This document shows, piece after piece, positions 14,317 through 15,904 of a DNA stretch of 15,904 bases. The stretch is from JAKZSU01 sp047517485 (lineage in GTDB: Bacteria; Pseudomonadota; Alphaproteobacteria; UBA7887): NCBI GenBank assembly GCA_047517485.1, contig JAKZSU010000027.1:1-15904 (forward strand), in the 5' to 3' direction. The translations under genes and the position numbers were made by a program. The notes below the pieces were generated by a model. That model had not been told where the DNA came from. It saw only the letters and a list, made by a program, of their open reading frames with translations, and did no database searches. Numbering within the stretch: the stretch's first letter is position 1; each line of letters opens with the position of its first letter.

Positions 14317-15077
14317 GCGCTTTCGATTTGAGCGGACGGGTGGCGGTGGTCACCGGCGGCAATGGCGGTATCGGGCTCGGCATGGCGCTGGGCATGGCGG
14401 AAGCCGGCGCGGCGATCGTGGTAGCCGGGCGCGACGGCGAGAAAAACCGCTCGGCGGTCGGCGAAATCGAAGCGGCGGGAGGCAAGGCGCACGCCGTCGT
14501 CGCCGACGTCACCAGCGAGGCCGATTGCGCGGCGATGGTCGCGGCGGCAAAGGATCGGTTCGGCCGCCTCGATATTCTGGTGAACAATGCCGGCATCAAT
14601 ATCCGCAAACAGCCCGAGGACACCTCGGCGGCGGAATGGCAATCGGTCATCGACATCAATCTCACCGGCGCCTTCATAGGCAGCCAGGCAGCGTATCCGG
14701 CGATGGTCGAGGCCGGCGGCGGGAAAATCATCAACATCGGCTCGATGTTGTCGATCTTCGGCGCCTCGTTCGCCGTCGCCTACGCCGCCAGCAAGGGCGG
14801 CATCGTGCAGATGACCAAGGGCTTGGCGAGCGCCTGGGCGAAGGATAATATCCAAGTCAACGCGGTCCTGCCGGGGTGGATCGACACTGATTTGACGCGG
14901 CGCGGACGGCGCGAAATCGACGGCTTGCACGACCGTGTCATCGCGCGCACGCCAGCCGCGCGCTGGGGCACCCCGGACGACATGGCCGGCATCGGCGTGT
15001 TTCTCGCCAGCCCCGCGTCGGATTTCGTCACCGGCGCCGCGATCCCGGTCGACGGCGGCTACAGCATCCAGATTTAG
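14313..15077 (+). CDS. SDR family oxidoreductase (gluconate 5-dehydrogenase/FabG-like)
   Basis: A 254-residue classical SDR with TGGNGGIG (14-21), NNAG (91-94), S144 (NIGSML), YAASK (Y157, K161), NAVLPGWIDTDL and the ending PVDGGYSIQI. The G-R-D at the end of the second beta strand (VVAGRD, 36-41) may favour NADP(H). The motif pattern resembles polyol or sugar-acid dehydrogenases of the KduD/Gno group, but the substrate cannot be fixed. Its ATG overlaps the TauD-like stop, so it is the fourth gene of the TRAP-sirtuin-dioxygenase unit and probably processes the hydroxylated product. It converges on the small secreted protein gene, whose stop lies 7 bases further on. Confidence 0.9.
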   Translation: MSAFDLSGRVAVVTGGNGGIGLGMALGMAEAGAAIVVAGRDGEKNRSAVGEIEAAGGKAHAVVADVTSEADCAAMVAAAKDRFGRLDILVNNAGINIRKQPEDTSAAEWQSVIDINLTGAFIGSQAAYPAMVEAGGGKIINIGSMLSIFGASFAVAYAASKGGIVQMTKGLASAWAKDNIQVNAVLPGWIDTDLTRRGRREIDGLHDRVIARTPAARWGTPDDMAGIGVFLASPASDFVTGAAIPVDGGYSIQI

Positions 15078-15084
15078 CGTATTG

Positions 15085-15522
15085 CTATTTACACGGCGCG
15101 CTGAGTTCGATCGCCTCGACCAGCGCGACCGCCGCGGGTTTGCGCAGCAAGGTCGGACGGCGCCCGACCCAGGTGACGAAGGTCGCCGACAGTTCGCCGA
15201 GATCCTCGGGAATTTCGACGCATTGCCACTTCGGCTTGTCGTCGAGGGCGATTTGGCCCGCCTTGACCATTTCGGCGACCGCGCCGAGCACCGCGCGGCA
15301 CTGCACGATCAGCATCGACTTGAGCATGAGTTCGCCGACGACGTCCTTGTAACCGTCGACTTCCTGGCCACAAGCGAACCTGAGCTCGGCGCCGGTATGC
15401 GCGGCTTCTATCGGACCACTCGGCGGCGCCCCAGCGGCGCTAAAACTCGGCCGCGCACCAAGGCACAGGCCGAGGCCGACAATGGTCATCAAAATCGCGA
15501 ATTCGCGGGCATAAATGGTCAT
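15085..15522 (-). CDS. Small secreted cysteine-rich protein, Rap1a/Tai-like
   Basis: A 145-residue protein with a signal peptide (MTIYAREFAILMTIVGLGLC..., probable cut after SFSA at about 29), so it should be periplasmic. The mature part has four cysteines (C51, C75, C101, C144). The arrangement is FACGQEVDGY, a helical GELMLKSMLIVQCRAVLG, WQCVEIPEDLGELSATFVTWV and a terminal A-x-x-LVEAIELSAPC. This order, C...GY...CV(I)P...L...W...P...A..A(I)...PC, recalls the Rap1a/Tai family, first described as type VI secretion immunity proteins but also common as orphan secreted proteins. The assignment is by eye and only moderate. No type VI effector or secretion gene is present. The frame is open to 15612; the ATG at 15522 is chosen because the signal peptide begins there and GAGGAG lies 10 bases upstream. 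Confidence 0.72.
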   Translation of the reverse strand: MTIYAREFAILMTIVGLGLCLGARPSFSAAGAPPSGPIEAAHTGAELRFACGQEVDGYKDVVGELMLKSMLIVQCRAVLGAVAEMVKAGQIALDDKPKWQCVEIPEDLGELSATFVTWVGRRPTLLRKPAAVALVEAIELSAPCK

Positions 15523-15763
15523 GGCGGCGGCGCTCCTCGGTTTTTCTCTTTCTCGATCGTCTTTGGGCGGCACGGCGCCCGCCGACGGCGGTTGCCTTTT
15601 AGCATTCGGCAATCAGTTCGCCAATCTGAACATGCGGTGCTCCAATGACGCCAAACTGACGCGCGTTGATTGAATCGGTTGATAAATTCGCGCCCCAGGG
15701 TTTTCCTCGATCGCCGCCGACGCCCCATCATCACGATTAGTGGCCCGGGCATGTCCGTATGAT
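15523..15763. other. Intergenic region, no supported gene
   Basis: The stretch upstream of the small secreted protein gene probably contains its promoter, but no clear -35/-10 pair was identified. GC content falls compared with the operons to the left. Open frames on both strands, including minus-strand 15613-15879, are low-complexity or unrelated to known families. Confidence 0.45.
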
Positions 15764-15904
15764 TGTCGAGAACATTCTGAGTTGACCGGTTTATGTACCA
15801 TATGAGTTGACCGCTTCTGTTGCGGTTGCTGGCCCTGTGGGGAAGTGGTCGGGCGCGGAGCGGCTGTCCACTTGTCCACAGGGCGCCGGTCGGTCGCGTC
15901 GAAG
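15764..15904. mobile_element. Probable terminal end of an IS21-type insertion sequence continuing beyond the window
   Basis: Starting with TGTCGAGAACATTC at 15764 there are two direct copies of TGAGTTGACCG (15778-15788 and 15803-15813), exactly 25 bases apart. Purine-rich non-coding DNA and a CTTGTCCACAGG segment follow. IS21-family elements begin with TGT and carry several spaced internal repeats at each end as transposase-binding sites, and this arrangement fits. No transposase (IstA) or helper ATPase (IstB) gene is inside the window; they would lie to the right. The outer boundary is inferred and no target duplication can be checked. An isolated degenerate end or unrelated operators remain possible. 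Confidence 0.45.
15778..15813. repeat. Two direct repeats TGAGTTGACCG, 25-bp period
   Basis: Identical 11-bp copies at 15778-15788 and 15803-15813 are separated by 14 bases. They are read here as internal transposase-binding repeats of an IS21-type end; a tandem operator is the alternative. Confidence 0.7.

Noticed and set aside
1..15904. CRISPR arrays, tRNA or rRNA genes
   Set aside because: No regularly spaced repeat series beyond the two-copy 11-mer at 15778-15813 was seen, and no tRNA cloverleaf or rRNA signature was recognised by eye.

Overview
The window looks like a chromosomal stretch from a GC-rich proteobacterium, most plausibly an alphaproteobacterium. The reasons are the strong G/C preference at third codon positions from about 2.2 to 15.6 kb, the tightly packed and often 4-bp-overlapping (ATGA) genes, and the mix of SDR oxidoreductases, Fe(II)/2-oxoglutarate dioxygenases, a TRAP solute-binding protein and an enolase-superfamily enzyme. 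That mix is typical of metabolically versatile soil or marine Alphaproteobacteria. This is inference from gene content; no rRNA or other phylogenetic marker apart from glnS is present.

Layout. (1) 1-2221 is visibly less GC-rich than the rest and holds one gene, a dihydrolipoamide-dehydrogenase-like flavoprotein (427-1848) that has lost the redox-active cysteine pair. (2) 2222-3019 (minus) is an SDR, divergent from a four-gene plus-strand unit at 3157-6019: SDR, TfdA-like dioxygenase, small SCP2-like protein and alpha/beta hydrolase. The hydrolase is interrupted by an apparent one-base loss in a T6 run. (3) 6016-6990 (minus) is a D-2-hydroxyacid dehydrogenase that meets the hydrolase tail-to-tail over a shared CTAG. 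(4) 7086-10393 (plus) is glnS, the only obvious housekeeping gene, followed by an exported creatininase-family protein (ATGA overlap) and an SDR. (5) 10401-11510 (minus) is a mandelate racemase/muconate lactonizing enzyme family member. It is divergent from (6) 11635-15077 (plus): a TakP-like TRAP solute-binding protein, a sirtuin, a TauD-like dioxygenase and an SDR, all overlapping. (7) 15085-15522 (minus) is a small secreted Rap1a/Tai-like protein. (8) 15613-15904 is non-coding; from about 15764 it resembles the end of an IS21-family insertion sequence that continues outside the window.

How the genes may work together. The repeated theme is oxidative catabolism of small organic acids: two Fe(II)/2OG dioxygenases, four SDRs, a D-2-hydroxyacid dehydrogenase, an acid-sugar/racemase-type enolase-superfamily enzyme, a hydrolase, and a binding protein of the type that captures 2-oxo acids. 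A plausible but unproven reading is a peripheral degradation region. In it the TfdA-like enzyme cleaves an ether or similar C-O bond, the hydrolase and SDRs process the product, and the TRAP protein scavenges a keto or hydroxy acid. The substrate cannot be named from sequence. No transcription factor, TRAP membrane subunit, tRNA or rRNA gene, or CRISPR array is visible.
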